Shown here: positions 6,016-6,650 of the stretch, piece by piece
Layout: each line of letters opens with the position of its first letter
Numbering within the stretch: position 1 is the first letter of the stretch
Assembly (NCBI GenBank): GCA_016840465.1
Contig: JAEOSH010000075.1
Span: 1-6,650 of the forward strand
Length of the DNA stretch: 6,650 bases
Direction: 5' to 3'
Source of the DNA: Candidatus Baldrarchaeum yapensis
Lineage (GTDB): Archaea > Asgardarchaeota > Baldrarchaeia > Baldrarchaeales > Baldrarchaeaceae
Program-made: the position numbers and the translations under genes
The notes under the pieces: model-generated
Told to the model about the DNA's origin: nothing
Seen by the model: the letters and a program-made list of their open reading frames with translations, nothing else
The model's database searches: none

Positions 6016-6126
6016 TCATTCAACAATGGTGCCCCTGAACACCAGCTTTCCAGGGCCGTAGTATCCTTCAGGGGGATGGCGAAGCGAGAAGCGAGGAATA
6101 GTTTGTTCAAGTATGAGTGAACCTGC
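6016..6126 (-). pseudogene. Probable 3' fragment of an unidentified gene between the two modules
   Basis: In the 142-base spacer between the converging modules, one minus-strand frame is open for 36 codons from a TAG (6127-6129) to a TGA (6016-6018). It lacks any ATG, GTG or TTG at its beginning. Its text is strongly protein-like (LEQTIPRFSLRHPPEGYYG then PGKLVFRGTIVE) with a Gly-Pro-Gly turn and alternating hydrophobic residues, as in the C-terminal strands of a folded domain. I do not recognise the family. A second frame over the same bases is also open, so chance is not excluded. The most likely reading is a gene tail left by a rearrangement that brought in the modules. Confidence 0.35.
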
Positions 6127-6146
6127 CTATGCATTTCGAGAACAAG

Positions 6147-6422
6147 TTATTGAGTTTCGTTGTTTAAATTAACTTCTTGACTTTTGGAATCCTTTAGGAA
6201 CCTCTTTGCCCCAATTATGGTCAATCCGACGAGATTTCCGTGTTCATCGTAATTTTTTATTATACCGTTTTCATCCTCCTCGTGCTCCACTGCTTTTGAG
6301 GGATAGACGAAGTTTATATAGAGCACATCCGCCTCCTCATCGTAATCTATCCATAACCTTCTATAAGGTATCCGCAAAATGTGAGGGATTATTCTCAACA
6401 CTTCTGTTTCCGCTTCTTCCAT
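6147..6422 (-). CDS. DUF2283 protein with N-terminal extension, second module
   Basis: The 91-residue product carries the DUF2283 pattern: LWIDYDEEADVLYINF (23-38), then a second half with acidic EHEEDENGIIKNYDEHGN (46-63) and LVGLTIIGAKRF (64-75). Unlike the plus-strand paralogue it has about 20 additional N-terminal residues (TEVLRIIPHILRIPYRR) predicted to be helical, as in DUF2283 proteins paired with nuclease-like partners. ATG at 6422 is preceded by a modest GGGGT (6428-6432). The start lies inside the 3' end of the upstream broken partner gene (GTATGG junction), so translation was probably coupled to it. The frame is intact although the partner is frameshifted, so the protein may be an orphan antitoxin-like survivor. 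It faces the other module tail to tail. Confidence 0.82.
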   Translation of the reverse strand: MEEAETEVLRIIPHILRIPYRRLWIDYDEEADVLYINFVYPSKAVEHEEDENGIIKNYDEHGNLVGLTIIGAKRFLKDSKSQEVNLNNETQ

Positions 6423-6650
6423 ACTATACCCCTTTTTACGATCTTATCTATTCTCGAGGTTTATACGCTGTTGCAACAAACCCGTTTCTCCCATTTATTT
6501 CTTTGTATGCGACAACGAGATATTTCGGTCCGAGAAGAGTTTCTTTAAAGAATTTTACCGCTCTCAACTCCTCGGTAACTCCTTTTACTACATATCGGGA
6601 TCTCTGATAGTCTCACAAAAGTAGAGAGATAGATCGCAGACATGAAACGC
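6395..6650 (-). pseudogene. Frameshifted toxin-like partner of the second DUF2283 gene (5' end beyond window)
   Basis: Three consecutive frames on the minus strand join into one protein. From the window edge, one frame ends ETIRDPD before a TAG (6588-6590). The next runs 6448-6594 and reads YVVKGVTEELRAVKFFKE, LLGPKYLVVAYKEINGRNGF and VATAYK. The third runs to TGA at 6395-6397 and reads TSRIDKIVKRGIVWKKRKQK. Each join needs one added base: near 6594, and in the A-run at 6460-6462 (minus-strand AAA). The joined pattern, KYLVVAYKEING..GFVATAY.T...KRGIVW, matches small proteins commonly paired with DUF2283, which may have a RelE/barnase-like nuclease fold. The C-terminus also resembles the DUF4258 protein at 5493-5780 (IDKIV and VW). 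The 3' end overlaps the DUF2283 start by 28 bases. Decay or sequencing error could explain the breaks; intact long genes elsewhere favour decay. Confidence 0.65.

Noticed and set aside
6423-6447. Short gap before the second DUF2283 gene as a promoter
   Set aside because: These bases read as the 3' coding end of the broken partner gene once one base is restored, and no good TATA box is placed for the ATG at 6422.
6206-6607. Plus-strand open frame of 133 codons at the right end
   Set aside because: It is antisense to the DUF2283 gene and its broken partner, both of which have clear family motifs; the plus-strand text has none.
1-6650. CRISPR array, tRNA or rRNA genes, insertion sequence ends
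   Set aside because: No regularly spaced direct repeats, no cloverleaf or rRNA-like sequence, and no transposase motif or paired terminal inverted repeats were seen on reading both strands.

Overview
The window looks like a piece of an archaeal chromosome, probably from a thermophile. The archaeal signs are AT-rich TATA-like boxes about 25 bases before short leaders, Shine-Dalgarno (SD) cores of the GGTGA/GGAGG type, frequent AGG/AGA arginine codons, and protein types common in archaea: a COG0731-type radical SAM protein, a stand-alone DHH phosphoesterase and DUF2283 proteins. An acyl-CoA dehydrogenase points to a lineage able to oxidise or form acyl-CoAs; Archaeoglobi or Korarchaeota-like groups would fit, but the sequence does not settle the lineage.

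Layout. The left edge (1-57) holds the last 18 codons of a plus-strand gene. Two plus-strand housekeeping-type genes follow: a class II glutamine amidotransferase with an added C-terminal winged-helix-like domain (229-1308), and a radical SAM protein that also ends in a winged-helix-like domain (1621-2625). They are separated by about 310 bases, so they probably have separate promoters. The radical SAM gene converges, with a 13-base gap, on a minus-strand DHH phosphoesterase (2639-3742, TTG start). Further right on the minus strand lies an acyl-CoA dehydrogenase (4060-5202). Between it and the DHH gene are the broken remains of a small gene (3852-4061) whose first codon overlaps the acyl-CoA dehydrogenase stop.

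The right end (5441-6650) is an accessory island of two small modules pointing toward each other. On the plus strand a DUF4258-type protein (5493-5780, TTG start) overlaps a DUF2283 protein (5774-6004). On the minus strand a frameshifted relative of the first partner (6395-6650, cut by the window edge) overlaps a second DUF2283 protein (6147-6422). Both modules have the partner first and DUF2283 second, and the same junction: GTATGG, in which ATG starts DUF2283 while GTA-TGG encodes Val-Trp of the partner. The partner C-termini are also alike (IDKIV, then VW). I infer two copies or cousins of one toxin-antitoxin-like system, one intact and one with a decayed first gene. The spacer between them contains another probable gene fragment (6016-6126).

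The five long genes are all intact while the short genes around them carry several single-base frame breaks. This suggests real local decay rather than a generally poor sequence. No RNA genes, CRISPR arrays, transposases or long repeats were seen.
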